This document shows positions 43,689 through 53,950 of a stretch of 64,000 nt of DNA, piece after piece. Made by a program: the position numbers and the translations under genes. The notes below the pieces were generated by a model that did not search any database, was not told the DNA's origin, and worked only from the letters and a program-made list of their open reading frames with translations. Numbering within the stretch: the stretch's first letter is position 1; each line of letters opens with the position of its first letter. This DNA comes from Silvimonas soli (GTDB lineage Bacteria > Pseudomonadota > Gammaproteobacteria > Burkholderiales > Chitinibacteraceae), in the NCBI RefSeq assembly GCF_030035605.1, contig NZ_CP106736.1, positions 930,001 through 994,000 of the forward strand, written 5' to 3'.

Positions 43689-44492
43689 CTACAAAATGCG
43701 ATGACGCAATGCAGGCAATATCCGGCGCACGCGCTCACTCTGGCTGGCTTTCAGTTCAGCGATTACCACGCCGTTGCCGTTGTCACGTTGCGCCAGAATC
43801 TGGCCCCACGGGTCAACGATCATGCTGTGGCCATGCGTTTCGCGCCCGGTAACGTGCATGCCGCCCTGCCCCGGCGCAACAAAGAAACATTGGTTTTCAA
43901 TGGCGCGCGCGCGGATCAGTGGCTCCCAGTGGGCCTTGCCCGTGGTGGCGGTGAAGGCCGAGGGCAAGAACCAGATATCCACTTCACCCGGCGTGCGAAA
44001 CAGCTCAGGAAAGCGCAGATCGTAGCAGATGCTCAATCCCACCCGACCAAATGGCGTCGTGAAAGTAACGACCTCGTTGCCCGCTTCAATGGTATCGGCC
44101 TCGGCAAAATGCTCGTCGCCATTGTCAAAACCGAACAGATGAATCTTGTCGTAGCGTGCCGCCAGATTGCCTTGCGGGTCGTATACCAGCGTGCTGTTGC
44201 GCACTTTGTCGGGCACGCTGGCCTCCAGCGGCACCGTTCCGCCCACCAGCCAGATGCCGTGTCTGGCGGCGGTTTGTGCCAGAAAGTCCTGAATCGGCCC
44301 GTTCCCTGGCATTTCGCGCACGGCAATCTTGTCGCGCGGATCTTTACCCATGATGGCAAAGTACTCCGGCACGGCCACAATCTGCGCCCCTTCTGCGGCG
44401 GCTTGGGCGATCAACCGGCCCGCGGTAGCCAGGTTTTCACTCACCACCGGAGTGGAAATCAGTTGCACTGCGGCGGCAATCACCGTTTGCAT
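43689..44492 (-). CDS. Carbon-nitrogen hydrolase (Nit-type, probable deaminated glutathione amidase)
   Basis: Nit1/NitA-type amidases repair deaminated glutathione. The 267-residue protein carries the nitrilase triad: glutamate in VAVPEYFAIMG (about 43), lysine in RYDKIHLFGFD (about 113) and cysteine in GLSICYDLRFPELFR (about 155), which is the Nit consensus. The gene lies between yhdP (34 bases) and tldD, an arrangement common in betaproteobacteria. The exact substrate is inferred from family only. Confidence 0.92.
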   Translation of the reverse strand: MQTVIAAAVQLISTPVVSENLATAGRLIAQAAAEGAQIVAVPEYFAIMGKDPRDKIAVREMPGNGPIQDFLAQTAARHGIWLVGGTVPLEASVPDKVRNSTLVYDPQGNLAARYDKIHLFGFDNGDEHFAEADTIEAGNEVVTFTTPFGRVGLSICYDLRFPELFRTPGEVDIWFLPSAFTATTGKAHWEPLIRARAIENQCFFVAPGQGGMHVTGRETHGHSMIVDPWGQILAQRDNGNGVVIAELKASQSERVRRILPALRHRIL

Positions 44493-44526
44493 GGCGAACT
44501 TTCCTTAACAGGACCAGTTATCGAGA

Positions 44527-47500
44527 TCAGGGCGTGCGGTGTTTCTGGATGATCGACGGCAGCAGCTGCGAAACGTCTTCCACCTTGCGAATCTGCGGGT
44601 CGCGCATGCTGCCGGTAATATCATATTCATAGGCGATCAACTGCCCCAGCGGGTCTTTCAACGCCCGTTGCAGCAGAAAAGCGGCAACGCCAGCAATCGG
44701 GTTGACGATGGTGGTCGCCACCGCAACCGAATCGCCAATCACCGGCACAATGCGTACGCGCAAGTCTTGCGTGCCTGCTTCAAAGTTGGCCGCGCCGCGG
44801 AACAATACCTGCGCTGCTGAACCGGTAATCACCAGGTTTTCGGTACGGGCTACGCCTCGTTCAATCGCCGCATCGCCCTTGATGGTATCGAACTCGAAGC
44901 CTTGCGAAAACACGTCGCGAAAATCCAGCTGCACGCGGCGGGTGAGCGATTGCAGACTCAAAATGGACAGCAAGCGGCCCGCGCCCGGATCAATCCGCGC
45001 AAACTGCCCGGACTGCACGTCCATATTGATATTGCCCTGCATGCTTTGAAAATCGGGCGGGAATGGCTCTCCATCCCAGGCAGCTTCACCGGAAATTTTG
45101 CCCGGTGCCCGCCTGAGGGTATCCGGATAACCAATCCGTGCCAGGAACTTGCCAAAGTCATCGCTACCCAGGCTGAACTTGCCCGACACCCGCGATTTGC
45201 CATTGCTCTGCCGCCACACGCCGCTCATGTCGAAATGGCCGTCAGGGTTATCCAGGCTCACGCTCTTGAGCGTCCAGGCGTCACCTTGCTGTTCGCCCTG
45301 CACATCCAGCTTGCCCAACTGCAAGGTTTTGTAGCGGAAATCATCGATGCTCAGGTCAATCGCCGGCAAGGAGCGAATCGGTGAGGTTTCGGTCGGTTGA
45401 TTGCCGGATGCAGTGGTCAGTGGCAACAGCACCTTGCTCATGCGTGCGGTGAGCTTGCCTTTACCCTGGCCACTCCAGGCGAACTTGCCGTTTAGTTCGC
45501 GACTGGCCAGTTCGCCCTGCCAGCTCTGTGCACCCGGATAACTGGCTTTCAGATGCACGTCATTGAGTACGCGGCCCCAGCCGCTAAGACGGTCAAAGCT
45601 CAAATCCACACCGGCCGGGCCAGCGGAGGAAGACGACGCTGGCGGTGCGGCTTGCGCTACGGTCTGGCTTGCGGCATTCCTGTCGCTACCGCGACCTTCT
45701 TTGTCCCACAATTCGTACCATTCTTGCGCATTCAACTCTGGCCAGCCGCCGCTAACCAACATGCCTGGTCGCGCCGGCATGACTGCATTGGCAGAACCCA
45801 AAACCAGATTGCCGGTCAGCGCCCCGCCCTGCGGCTGACGCATGACCAGTTGCAACAGATGCTCCCAGGTCATATCCAGTTCGTACCCGGTTTTGTCACC
45901 AGCGACTCGCAAACGCAGTGAGCGGGATACATTGGCGGCTTTGCCCACGGGCGCAGGCAGATCGATCACCGTGCCACTCATGGGCGAGGTCAGTGTGACG
46001 TCGAAGCGGTCATGGCTGGCGGCGATCTGGCCTTGCCAGCCCATCATTCCGTGCAAACGCGTAGCCAGTGGCAGATCAAAATTATGGGCAACATCGGCAA
46101 GCTGACTTTTGCCGTTCAACTGCAGCTTCACCACGCCATCTTTATCGGATGTGCCACTAATCTGTACTGTACCGCCCAAGGCTTGCCCGGAAACATCGCG
46201 TACGGTGAGACCGCTCTCGGTAAACAGTAATTGCCCGCTGGTTGCGGTTATCGGCGGCACATTGCCCGCAAAATCCAGCATGTTGTCAGCAAAATGATAC
46301 GAACCATTCACCTTGGTCTGGGCCATATTGGCCAGCGGAATATCCAGCTTAAGTGTCAGGTCGCCCTTGCCTTCAGCTTTCAGACCATCGATATACGCCG
46401 CCATCGGGCCATGCAGCGGTGTCGCCTTGATGTAATCCAGAAACCCCGTTGTGCTGTCTTGGGCTTTGCCATCAACCAGCACATGCGGATGCTCCAGGTC
46501 TGGGATGGATACTTCAACGTTATTGAGCTGCGCATTGTGGATTTGCGCTTGTGGTGCGCGGATCAGCATCGATTTGCCATGAAAATCGAGCGTGCCATTG
46601 ATATGCGTAATAGCTGGCCAATCGCTGGCGAATTGCAGCGTGGTGTCCTGGGCGCTGGCAGTAATGCGGAACTGCCCGGCTTTATCATCCGGGAACGGAA
46701 AGTCGTGTAGATTGCCGTGCACCAGAATCTTGCCGTCAAACGCGCGCCCGTGTTTGAGCGAGCCTTTGAGCCAGGCCAGCGTTTCGTCACCCACCACACG
46801 CGGCAAATAAGCGAAAGCGCGCGAAGCCTCCAGCCCCTTGATATCGCCGTCCAGATCCAGTTGCCCCAAACCGCTGTCCGGCCAGAAATATTTGCCAGCC
46901 ACGCTGACATTCATGTCTTTGTTGTTAAGCCGAACGGTATCCAGCGAAATGTTCCAGCCGTTGGCCTGGCGTTGCCAGTGCGTGGCCACATTCAGCAAAT
47001 CCAGGCGAATGGGCTCTACAAATTGTTGCGGGTAATTGAATACAAAATTACTGGAGACCAGCTGGGCTTTGCCCCCAGCTTCTGTGAAATCGGCCTGGAT
47101 ATTGGCTGGGCCCAGCTCTGGCAACACGCCTGGCCACTGAACGGCCAGATTGGCCAGGTCGATGCTGCCTTTGTAATGCGCCGGTTTGTCCCAGTCCCCT
47201 TGCCAGGCATAACTCGAATTGCGCACATCGCCAGCAAGCTGGCCGTCCGGGATGCGCTCCAGCAATGCCGCTGGCAATGCGCTGCGTAACCCGGCCAGAT
47301 GATCCAGCTTCAAACCAGACAGCGAGATATCCTGCTTGCCGGATTTATCCTTGCCCCAGGTAAACCGGCAGTTATTGCACACTACGCCATCGCGGGTGGC
47401 GATCTGGCGGCCATCCAGCCGCATTGCAGACTTGCCGCCTTGCTCGGTCCAGTGCAGGCGCGCATCAAACCGGGGCAGTTCCAGAGAGCGGCTACCGTAT

Positions 47501-48420
47501 TGGGCCAGCAACGATTGCGCCACGAGATCAACATCAGCGCCGGTCAACTGTCCCTGACCAAAACTGAAATCGACTGACCCACCCGCAGTGCCGGATTGCA
47601 CGGCGAATGGCAAAGCACCCGCCGGCAGATACCGCCATAAGCTATCCAGCGCAATTTGCGGCGCCACAATCCGCGCGTGCCCGGACCACGTGGCCCACTT
47701 CCCGACGTCGCTCCCGTACCAGACGCCGCCCAAGGTAAAGGACTGGCCGATTGAGGATGGTGGTGTTGCGCCGATAGTGAAGCTGTGGCGACCAAACAGC
47801 GAGCGCACATGCAGCTGCACGTCACGCGCTTGTACTGGTGGGGCGTTGGTCAGCAGGTCAGTGTAATTGAGTGTGCCACCGTTGATATCCAGCTCATCCT
47901 GGTTCAATACCCAGTTCATGAAACGGTTATCGCTAGTGCCTTGTCCAGCCGTGAGGGCAAAACCGCCGACATGCCACAAACCGGAAGCGTCGCGCGTGAC
48001 TTCCAGCGCCGGCGCCGCCAGCGACAAGCGGCGAAAGATGATTTCTCCGACAAAAATCGAGCGCCAGGCCACGTCGGCATCCAGTGCATTCAAATGCAAA
48101 GCCGGTGTGCGATCGCGATTCAGGACGGTGAGGCCATCAATATGAAAGCCCGGGCGCATGCCGTGCCAGCCACCGGAAATGCGGCCTAGCTGGATCGGGC
48201 TGCCAGTTGCTGCGGCAAAACGGCCTTCCAGCATAGGGCGGAACTGGTCCAGTCGCGGCAACAGATAAAATTGCCATGTCAGCGCGAGCACGACAAACAG
48301 CAACGCGCCCGCCAGCAGCAGGCGCAGCAACAAGCGATAATGCCAGTGGACAAAACCCTTGATGCGCGACCAGGCGGACGCCAGCAAGGGTTTAATAGAG
48401 ATCGAACGAAATGGGGTCAT
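44527..48420 (-). CDS. yhdP: YhdP family AsmA-like phospholipid transport protein
   Basis: YhdP is a large inner-membrane-anchored, periplasm-spanning bridge that moves phospholipids to the outer membrane, partly redundant with TamB and YdbH. The 1297-residue protein has one N-terminal membrane helix (about 30-54) and a long beta-rich region, with the DUF3971-type middle and the AsmA-like C-terminus (for example FDTIKGDAAIERGVARTENL, near 1190). Length and position upstream of nit-tldD fit the family. It is divergent from glnE, with 192 bases between start codons. Confidence 0.95.
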   Translation of the reverse strand: MTPFRSISIKPLLASAWSRIKGFVHWHYRLLLRLLLAGALLFVVLALTWQFYLLPRLDQFRPMLEGRFAAATGSPIQLGRISGGWHGMRPGFHIDGLTVLNRDRTPALHLNALDADVAWRSIFVGEIIFRRLSLAAPALEVTRDASGLWHVGGFALTAGQGTSDNRFMNWVLNQDELDINGGTLNYTDLLTNAPPVQARDVQLHVRSLFGRHSFTIGATPPSSIGQSFTLGGVWYGSDVGKWATWSGHARIVAPQIALDSLWRYLPAGALPFAVQSGTAGGSVDFSFGQGQLTGADVDLVAQSLLAQYGSRSLELPRFDARLHWTEQGGKSAMRLDGRQIATRDGVVCNNCRFTWGKDKSGKQDISLSGLKLDHLAGLRSALPAALLERIPDGQLAGDVRNSSYAWQGDWDKPAHYKGSIDLANLAVQWPGVLPELGPANIQADFTEAGGKAQLVSSNFVFNYPQQFVEPIRLDLLNVATHWQRQANGWNISLDTVRLNNKDMNVSVAGKYFWPDSGLGQLDLDGDIKGLEASRAFAYLPRVVGDETLAWLKGSLKHGRAFDGKILVHGNLHDFPFPDDKAGQFRITASAQDTTLQFASDWPAITHINGTLDFHGKSMLIRAPQAQIHNAQLNNVEVSIPDLEHPHVLVDGKAQDSTTGFLDYIKATPLHGPMAAYIDGLKAEGKGDLTLKLDIPLANMAQTKVNGSYHFADNMLDFAGNVPPITATSGQLLFTESGLTVRDVSGQALGGTVQISGTSDKDGVVKLQLNGKSQLADVAHNFDLPLATRLHGMMGWQGQIAASHDRFDVTLTSPMSGTVIDLPAPVGKAANVSRSLRLRVAGDKTGYELDMTWEHLLQLVMRQPQGGALTGNLVLGSANAVMPARPGMLVSGGWPELNAQEWYELWDKEGRGSDRNAASQTVAQAAPPASSSSAGPAGVDLSFDRLSGWGRVLNDVHLKASYPGAQSWQGELASRELNGKFAWSGQGKGKLTARMSKVLLPLTTASGNQPTETSPIRSLPAIDLSIDDFRYKTLQLGKLDVQGEQQGDAWTLKSVSLDNPDGHFDMSGVWRQSNGKSRVSGKFSLGSDDFGKFLARIGYPDTLRRAPGKISGEAAWDGEPFPPDFQSMQGNINMDVQSGQFARIDPGAGRLLSILSLQSLTRRVQLDFRDVFSQGFEFDTIKGDAAIERGVARTENLVITGSAAQVLFRGAANFEAGTQDLRVRIVPVIGDSVAVATTIVNPIAGVAAFLLQRALKDPLGQLIAYEYDITGSMRDPQIRKVEDVSQLLPSIIQKHRTP

Positions 48421-48612
48421 GCACTACCCGGTGGCCCGGTTCAAAAAAAACAATATCAAAAAATGAGACTGCGCCAACTGGCTTTTTCCTGCTGCGAATC
48501 TGCTTGCAACAGCGCTAATCGCCGGTGACCGCAGTTCTGGCATTGGCCCAGGTTGTGCTACGGTGTCGCTTCGGCATTCTACCCGAACGCGTTCAAGCCC
48601 AAGAGATTAGAC

Positions 48613-51297
48613 ATGTATGCTGTGACACATTCCTCGCTCGCCCCTGCGGTTAACCACAGCCGCTATCTGCAACGTCTGTTTACCCGGTATCCCGAGCTGG
48701 AAGCACAAACTGCTGCCGCACTGGATAAACCGTTTTCGCGCGACGAAATGCTAACCGCGCTGGCCACTTGTGCTGAACAGGATGAAACCACCGCCAGCCG
48801 GACATTGCGACTGTTGCGCATGCGTGTCATGGCGCGGTTAATCGCTCGCGAGCTGGCTGGTTTGTCTGATCTGGATGAAGCCGTCGCCGTCATCAGTGAC
48901 CTCGCCGAAGTCAGCATCGCCTGTGCGCTGGAAACCGCCCGCCGCCAATTGCATGAACGTTATGGCGACCCGGTAGGCGAAGAAAGCGGCACTGTCCAGC
49001 AATTGATTGTAGTCGGCATGGGCAAATTGGGTGGGCGCGAACTGAATGTGTCGTCCGACATCGATCTAATCTTTGTTTACCCGGAAGACGGCGAAACCAC
49101 TGGCCCGCGCAAAGTCAGTAATCACCAGTATTTTGGCTTGCTCGGCAAAGCGCTGATCCAGCTGATTGGCCATCCCACCGACGAAGGCATGGTGTTTCGC
49201 GTTGATATGCGCTTGCGCCCGTTTGGCGACTCCGGCCCGCTGGTATCCAGCTTTGGTGCGCTGGAAAACTACCTGCAAACCCAGGGACGCGAGTGGGAGC
49301 GTTACGCCTGGATCAAAGGCCGCCCGCTCACTGGCGATGGCGACGCTTTGATGCAACTGGTGCGCCCGTTTGTTTACCGCAAATATCTGGATTACGGCGC
49401 CTACCGCTCCATGCGCGAGTTGCACAGCCAGATTCGCCATGAAGTCACACGCAAAGACCGGCTGGACAATATCAAGCTGGGGCCAGGCGGTATCCGCGAA
49501 ATCGAATTCATTGGCCAGGTCTTTCAACTGATCCGTGGCGGGCGCGATAAAACCCTGCAACAGCGCGCCACCCGCGTCATTCTTACTGAACTGGCCAATC
49601 AAGGCCTGTTGCCGCAAGACGCTGTGAGCGAACTGCTGGGCGCGTACGTATTTCTGCGGAATCTGGAACACCGTCTGATGTATATCGATGACGCCCAGAC
49701 GCAGATGTTGCCAGGCAACGATGATGACCGGGCCCGCATCGCCAGCAGTATGGGCTATGCGGATTGGACGGCGTTTTATCAAGGCTTGTCGGAGTGGCGC
49801 GGTATGGTCAATCGACATTTCGAGCAGGTATTTGTATCGCCGCAGGCCGAGGATGAAAGCCATCCCCAAGCCGATTTGTGGTTATCGGCACAAGACGGCG
49901 AAGGCATTGACGAAGGGCTGGTCAAACTGGGTTACGCCGACCCGGCGGAAATTCGTCGGCGCCTGGCGGGCATGCAAAGCAGCAGCCGTTATCAGCAAAT
50001 GTCTGATCGCAGCCGCCAGCGCATGGACGCCATTTTGCCGCCGCTGATTGAAGTCGCCGCAGGCTATCCGAACCCGGATACCACCTTGCTGCGCATTCTG
50101 GATTTGCTGGAAAGCATAGGCCGTCGCGAATCCTATCTGGCCTTGCTGGCAGAACATCCGCAAACGCTCAATCGCCTTGCCAGCCTGTACAGCGCCAGCC
50201 CGTGGGTGTCGGAATACTTGACCCGCCATCCCATTTTGCTGGACGAACTGCTGGACGTGCGACTGTTGTATCAGGCGCCTGACTGGTCTCAGGCTGGTGA
50301 CCAGCTACGCTCACAAATGCATGATCATGCGGGTGACACCGAAGCACGCATGGATTTGCTGCGCCACTTTCAGCACTCCCAGCTGTTCCGGCTAATGGCG
50401 CAAGATATCGCCGGCCATTTGCAGCTGGAAACGCTGTCGGATCATCTCTCCGACCTGGCAGATTTGTGCCTGCAGGTAACGCTGGAAGAAGCCTGGCGCG
50501 ACGTCAACAATCGCCATCTGGATATCCCGGCGTTTGCCATCATTGGTTACGGCAAACTTGGAGGCAAAGAACTCGGCTATGGCTCGGATCTGGATCTGGT
50601 CTTTCTCTACGACGACCCGCACCCGGACGCCGCCGAAACCTACGCCCGCTATGCCAAGCGGATTGTTAGCTGGTTAAGCGCGCTGACTTCGGCCGGCCAA
50701 CTCTACGACGTTGATCTGCGTTTGCGGCCCAATGGCTCATCGGGATTTCTGGTATCGAGCATCGAAGCATTTGTGCAGTACCAGAATGAATCGGCCTGGA
50801 TGTGGGAACACCAGGCACTCACCCGCGCCCGCTTTGCAGCTGGTTCAACTGCCATTGGCGCGCAGTTTGAGCAAATCCGGATAGATATTTTGCGCCGCGC
50901 CCGTGATTTGCCAACTTTATCGGCCGAGGTCGTGGCGATGCGCCAGCGCATGCTGGAAACGCACCCTGCCCTGCCCGAAGACGTAAAGCACTGCCGGGGT
51001 GGCATTGTGGATGTCGAATTCATGGTGCAATACCTGGTGCTGGGCTTTGCCGCGCAATACCCGGACCTGACCGCGAATCGCGGCAATATCGCCTTGCTAG
51101 CCACCGCCGCGACCCACGGCTTGATTGATACATCCGCCGCTGAAGCTGCGCGCTACTGTTATCGTGAACTGCGGCGCTTGCAGCATCGTGGCCGCTTGAA
51201 CGGACACAAACCCAATACCGAAGAAATCAGCGCCATGGCCGCGCCCTTGGCCAGCGTGCGGCAGATCTGGCACACGTTGCTGGGCGAAAGTATCTGA
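48613..51297 (+). CDS. glnE: Bifunctional [glutamine synthetase] adenylyltransferase / adenylyl-tyrosine phosphorylase
   Basis: GlnE adenylylates and deadenylylates glutamine synthetase in response to PII. The ATG at 48613 (MYAVTHSSLAPAV) is chosen; 20 more codons are open upstream but unlike the family. In the 894-residue protein both nucleotidyltransferase domains keep their acidic motifs: GMGKLGGRELNVSSDIDLIF (N-terminal deadenylylase) and GYGKLGGKELGYGSDLDLVF (C-terminal adenylylase). It is somewhat shorter than the 946-residue E. coli protein but has no missing domain. Confidence 0.97.
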   Translation: MYAVTHSSLAPAVNHSRYLQRLFTRYPELEAQTAAALDKPFSRDEMLTALATCAEQDETTASRTLRLLRMRVMARLIARELAGLSDLDEAVAVISDLAEVSIACALETARRQLHERYGDPVGEESGTVQQLIVVGMGKLGGRELNVSSDIDLIFVYPEDGETTGPRKVSNHQYFGLLGKALIQLIGHPTDEGMVFRVDMRLRPFGDSGPLVSSFGALENYLQTQGREWERYAWIKGRPLTGDGDALMQLVRPFVYRKYLDYGAYRSMRELHSQIRHEVTRKDRLDNIKLGPGGIREIEFIGQVFQLIRGGRDKTLQQRATRVILTELANQGLLPQDAVSELLGAYVFLRNLEHRLMYIDDAQTQMLPGNDDDRARIASSMGYADWTAFYQGLSEWRGMVNRHFEQVFVSPQAEDESHPQADLWLSAQDGEGIDEGLVKLGYADPAEIRRRLAGMQSSSRYQQMSDRSRQRMDAILPPLIEVAAGYPNPDTTLLRILDLLESIGRRESYLALLAEHPQTLNRLASLYSASPWVSEYLTRHPILLDELLDVRLLYQAPDWSQAGDQLRSQMHDHAGDTEARMDLLRHFQHSQLFRLMAQDIAGHLQLETLSDHLSDLADLCLQVTLEEAWRDVNNRHLDIPAFAIIGYGKLGGKELGYGSDLDLVFLYDDPHPDAAETYARYAKRIVSWLSALTSAGQLYDVDLRLRPNGSSGFLVSSIEAFVQYQNESAWMWEHQALTRARFAAGSTAIGAQFEQIRIDILRRARDLPTLSAEVVAMRQRMLETHPALPEDVKHCRGGIVDVEFMVQYLVLGFAAQYPDLTANRGNIALLATAATHGLIDTSAAEAARYCYRELRRLQHRGRLNGHKPNTEEISAMAAPLASVRQIWHTLLGESI

Positions 51298-51338
51298 AGC
51301 AGCGGCGGTTCGGATAAAGACACCGTCTGTAGAACGGC

Positions 51339-51378
51339 AAAACGGCGCTGGAGGTCATCATCTCCAGTGCCGTTTTTT
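51339..51378. terminator. Terminator after glnE, shared with the convergent small gene
   Basis: Arms AACGGCGCTGGAG and CTCCAGTGCCGTT (one mismatch) are followed on the plus strand by TTTTGC. On the other strand an A-rich left flank (GGCAAAACGG) gives TTTTGCC. It is 42 bases after glnE and 25 bases beyond the end of the convergent small gene. Confidence 0.85.
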
Positions 51379-51402
51379 GCGCCCGCAAACCCCAAAGGTG
51401 GG

Positions 51403-51861
51403 TCAGATCGGAAAAGTACAGTATTCGATTGCCTCTGCGCCCAGCGGCAGATAAGGCTCCAGCCAGGACATTTCCAGCTTCACATGTTCAATCATCGCCA
51501 CCACCTGGCGCGGATCAGCGTCGCTGGCAAAGCTGAGTTCTTTGCGCCAGAAGCGGTCATCTTCCGGCACGCCGCGCACGCTGGAAGCCATTTGCTCCAG
51601 CGCCTTGCGGTTGCTGTGGTAGCCGGTACTGGCCAGCAATTCGCCCAATTCGTCCGAGGCGTCTGCTACTTCAATCACAAAAGCCAGTCCACCAGCAGCA
51701 TGTTGGTGCAAATTGATGAATACACGGGTATCAAGCATCGAGCGGCGGGCCAATTCGGCAAGACAGTGTGGACAGGAAAAAGCCGCGCGGATAAAGCGGG
51801 CTTCGTGTTGGTCGAAGGCAGAGGTGCTCGGCAACTGCTTGTGGCCACAGCGGTGCGTCAT
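51403..51861 (-). CDS. Uncharacterised small protein with a CxH...CxxC zinc-binding-like motif
   Basis: I do not recognise this 152-residue protein. From the ATG at 51861 it begins MTHRCGHKQLPSTSAFDQHE, and a CGH plus CPHC pair (HRCGH near 3-7, SCPHCLAELARR near 33-44) suggests a small zinc site. The rest is mixed and acidic, ending EYCTFPI. Earlier in-frame ATGs reach 51921 but none has a good ribosome-binding site, so the start is uncertain. It is flanked by the glnE terminator and the aspS terminator, so it appears to be monocistronic. Confidence 0.55.
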   Translation of the reverse strand: MTHRCGHKQLPSTSAFDQHEARFIRAAFSCPHCLAELARRSMLDTRVFINLHQHAAGGLAFVIEVADASDELGELLASTGYHSNRKALEQMASSVRGVPEDDRFWRKELSFASDADPRQVVAMIEHVKLEMSWLEPYLPLGAEAIEYCTFPI

Positions 51862-51934
51862 TGAAAAACACATTCGATCCATGCATGAGCCTGGCGGGAG
51901 CGGTAACCTGGTTGGCGTCATTATGTGTTAAATA

Positions 51935-51974
51935 AAACAAAACGCCAGAAATACGTAAGTATTTCTGGCGTTTT
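51935..51974. terminator. Intrinsic terminator after aspS
   Basis: A perfect 14-base stem AACGCCAGAAATAC-GTAA-GTATTTCTGGCGTT flanked by A and T runs lies 65 bases after the aspS stop on the minus strand. Confidence 0.92.
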
Positions 51975-52038
51975 CGCAACAAGCTTGCCGTCAGCTAGTG
52001 AAGGCTTTTTGTTTAAAACAAGCGTTCGATTGCTTAAC

Positions 52039-53832
52039 TCAAGCTGCCGGTGTGGTGTTACGCAGGCGGATATGCAATTCGCGCAGTTGCTTTTCGTCGA
52101 CCGCATTTGGTGCATTGGTCAACAGACACTGGGCACGCTGGGTCTTAGGGAAAGCGATCACGTCACGGATCGACTCGGCACCGGCCATCAACGTGACCAG
52201 ACGATCCAGACCGAAAGCCAGGCCACCGTGAGGAGGCGCACCGTATTGCAGGTTGTCCAGCAAGAAGCCGAACTTGTTCTGCGCTTCTTCTTCGCCAATG
52301 CCCAGCGCGTCGAACACCGTCGATTGGACGTCGGCCTTGTGGATACGGATCGAACCGCCGCCGATTTCCCAACCGTTCAGCACCATGTCGTAGGCACGCG
52401 CACGGCAAGCACCCGGCTGGTCTTTCAGCAGTTCCAGGTGTTCGACCTTCGGGCTGGTGAACGGATGGTGGCAGGCGTTCCAGCGCTTGCCATCGTCGTC
52501 GTATTCGAACATCGGGAAGTCCACAACCCACAACGGACGCCATTCGCGAACAAAGAAACCGCCCGCCTCGCCCTTTTCGTGGCCAATCTTCAAACGCAAC
52601 GCGCCAATGGCTTCGTTAACGATCTTCTCTTTGTCTGCGCCAAAGAAGATGATGTCGCCGTTTTGCGCGCCGGTGCGCTCGACAATGGCTGCCAGCGATT
52701 CTGGCGTCAGGTTCTTCACGATCGGCGACTGCAGGCCTTCTTCGTTCAGCTTGGTGATGTCGTTAACCTTGATATAGGCCAGACCACGCGCACCGTAGAT
52801 GCCAACGAACTGGGTATAGGCGTCGATTTCCGAACGGCTGAATGACGAACCACCTGGCACACGTAGACCAACCACGCGACCGCCTTCCATATTGGCTGCG
52901 CCAGCGAACACCTTGAACGGCACGTCTTTCATGACGTCGGTCAGTTCGGTGAACTTGAGCGAAACGCGCATATCGGGTTTGTCCGAGCCGTAATAGAACA
53001 TGGCATCGTCGTACTTCATGCGCGGGAACTTGCCCAGATCCACGCCAATGGCTTCCTGGAACACATGGCGTGCCATGTCTTCAGTGATGTCCATGATTTC
53101 GTCTTCGTTCAGGAACGAAGTCTCGATATCGATCTGGGTGAATTCAGGCTGACGATCTGCGCGCAAGTCTTCATCACGGAAGCACTTGGTGATCTGGTAG
53201 TAACGGTCGAACCCGGCCACCATCAGCAACTGCTTGAACAACTGTGGCGATTGCGGCAGCGCAAAGAACATGCCGTCATGCACCCGGCTTGGCACCAGAT
53301 AATCACGTGCGCCTTCCGGGGTCGAGCGGGTCAACATCGGTGTTTCCACGTCGATGAAACCACGGCTATCCAGGAAGTTACGCACCAGCAACGCCACTTT
53401 GTAACGCAGGCGCATGTTCTTTTGCATGGCCGGGCGACGCAGGTCGATCACGCGGTTTTGCAAACGCACGGTTTCAGAGAGATTTTCATCGTCGATCTGG
53501 AACGGTGGCGTATTGGCGGTGTTCAGTACCTTGATGTCTTTGGCCAGAATTTCGATCTCGCCGGAGATCAGATTCTTGTTGGTAGTACCTGCCGGACGAT
53601 CACGCACGATACCGGTGATTTCCAGCACGTATTCGCTACGGCTGGCATCGGCTGTGGCAAAGGCTTCCGGGGTATCCGGATCGAACACCACCTGCACCAG
53701 ACCTTCACGGTCACGCAAGTCGATGAAGATCACGCCACCGTGATCGCGGCGGCGATGTGCCCAGCCTTTGACGGTAACGGTTTGGCCGAGGAATCGTTTG
53801 TCGATCAAGCCACAGTAATCAGTACGTATCAT
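52039..53832 (-). CDS. aspS: Aspartyl-tRNA synthetase
   Basis: AspS charges tRNA-Asp. Some bacterial versions also charge tRNA-Asn when a GatCAB amidotransferase is present. The 597-residue class IIb enzyme has an OB-fold anticodon domain (MIRTDYCGLIDKRFLGQTV, RRRDHGGVIFIDLRDREGLV), class II motif 2 (YQITKCFRDEDLRADRQPEF), the bacterial GAD insert and motif 3 (GLAFGLDRLVTLMAG). Whether this is the discriminating form cannot be told safely from reading alone. It is the last gene of fmdB-DUF502-aspS. Confidence 0.98.
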   Translation of the reverse strand: MIRTDYCGLIDKRFLGQTVTVKGWAHRRRDHGGVIFIDLRDREGLVQVVFDPDTPEAFATADASRSEYVLEITGIVRDRPAGTTNKNLISGEIEILAKDIKVLNTANTPPFQIDDENLSETVRLQNRVIDLRRPAMQKNMRLRYKVALLVRNFLDSRGFIDVETPMLTRSTPEGARDYLVPSRVHDGMFFALPQSPQLFKQLLMVAGFDRYYQITKCFRDEDLRADRQPEFTQIDIETSFLNEDEIMDITEDMARHVFQEAIGVDLGKFPRMKYDDAMFYYGSDKPDMRVSLKFTELTDVMKDVPFKVFAGAANMEGGRVVGLRVPGGSSFSRSEIDAYTQFVGIYGARGLAYIKVNDITKLNEEGLQSPIVKNLTPESLAAIVERTGAQNGDIIFFGADKEKIVNEAIGALRLKIGHEKGEAGGFFVREWRPLWVVDFPMFEYDDDGKRWNACHHPFTSPKVEHLELLKDQPGACRARAYDMVLNGWEIGGGSIRIHKADVQSTVFDALGIGEEEAQNKFGFLLDNLQYGAPPHGGLAFGLDRLVTLMAGAESIRDVIAFPKTQRAQCLLTNAPNAVDEKQLRELHIRLRNTTPAA

Positions 53833-53911
53833 TGTCTAAACCTGTTTTTCGATGGGTGCTATATGAAAATATGAAAAGCGTAATTGCAATAAACCAGAGT
53901 GCAAATAAATC

Positions 53912-53939
53912 GACCGGGCCAGCGCAAGCCAGCCCGGTC
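53912..53939 (-). terminator. Weak terminator-like hairpin between DUF502 gene and aspS
   Basis: Arms GACCGGGC and GCCCGGTC with a 12-base loop lie 12 bases after the DUF502 stop. The following minus-strand bases GATTTATTTGC are only partly T-rich, so termination is doubtful. It may uncouple aspS from the upstream genes to some extent. Confidence 0.45.
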
Positions 53940-53950
53940 ATGATCTGAAA

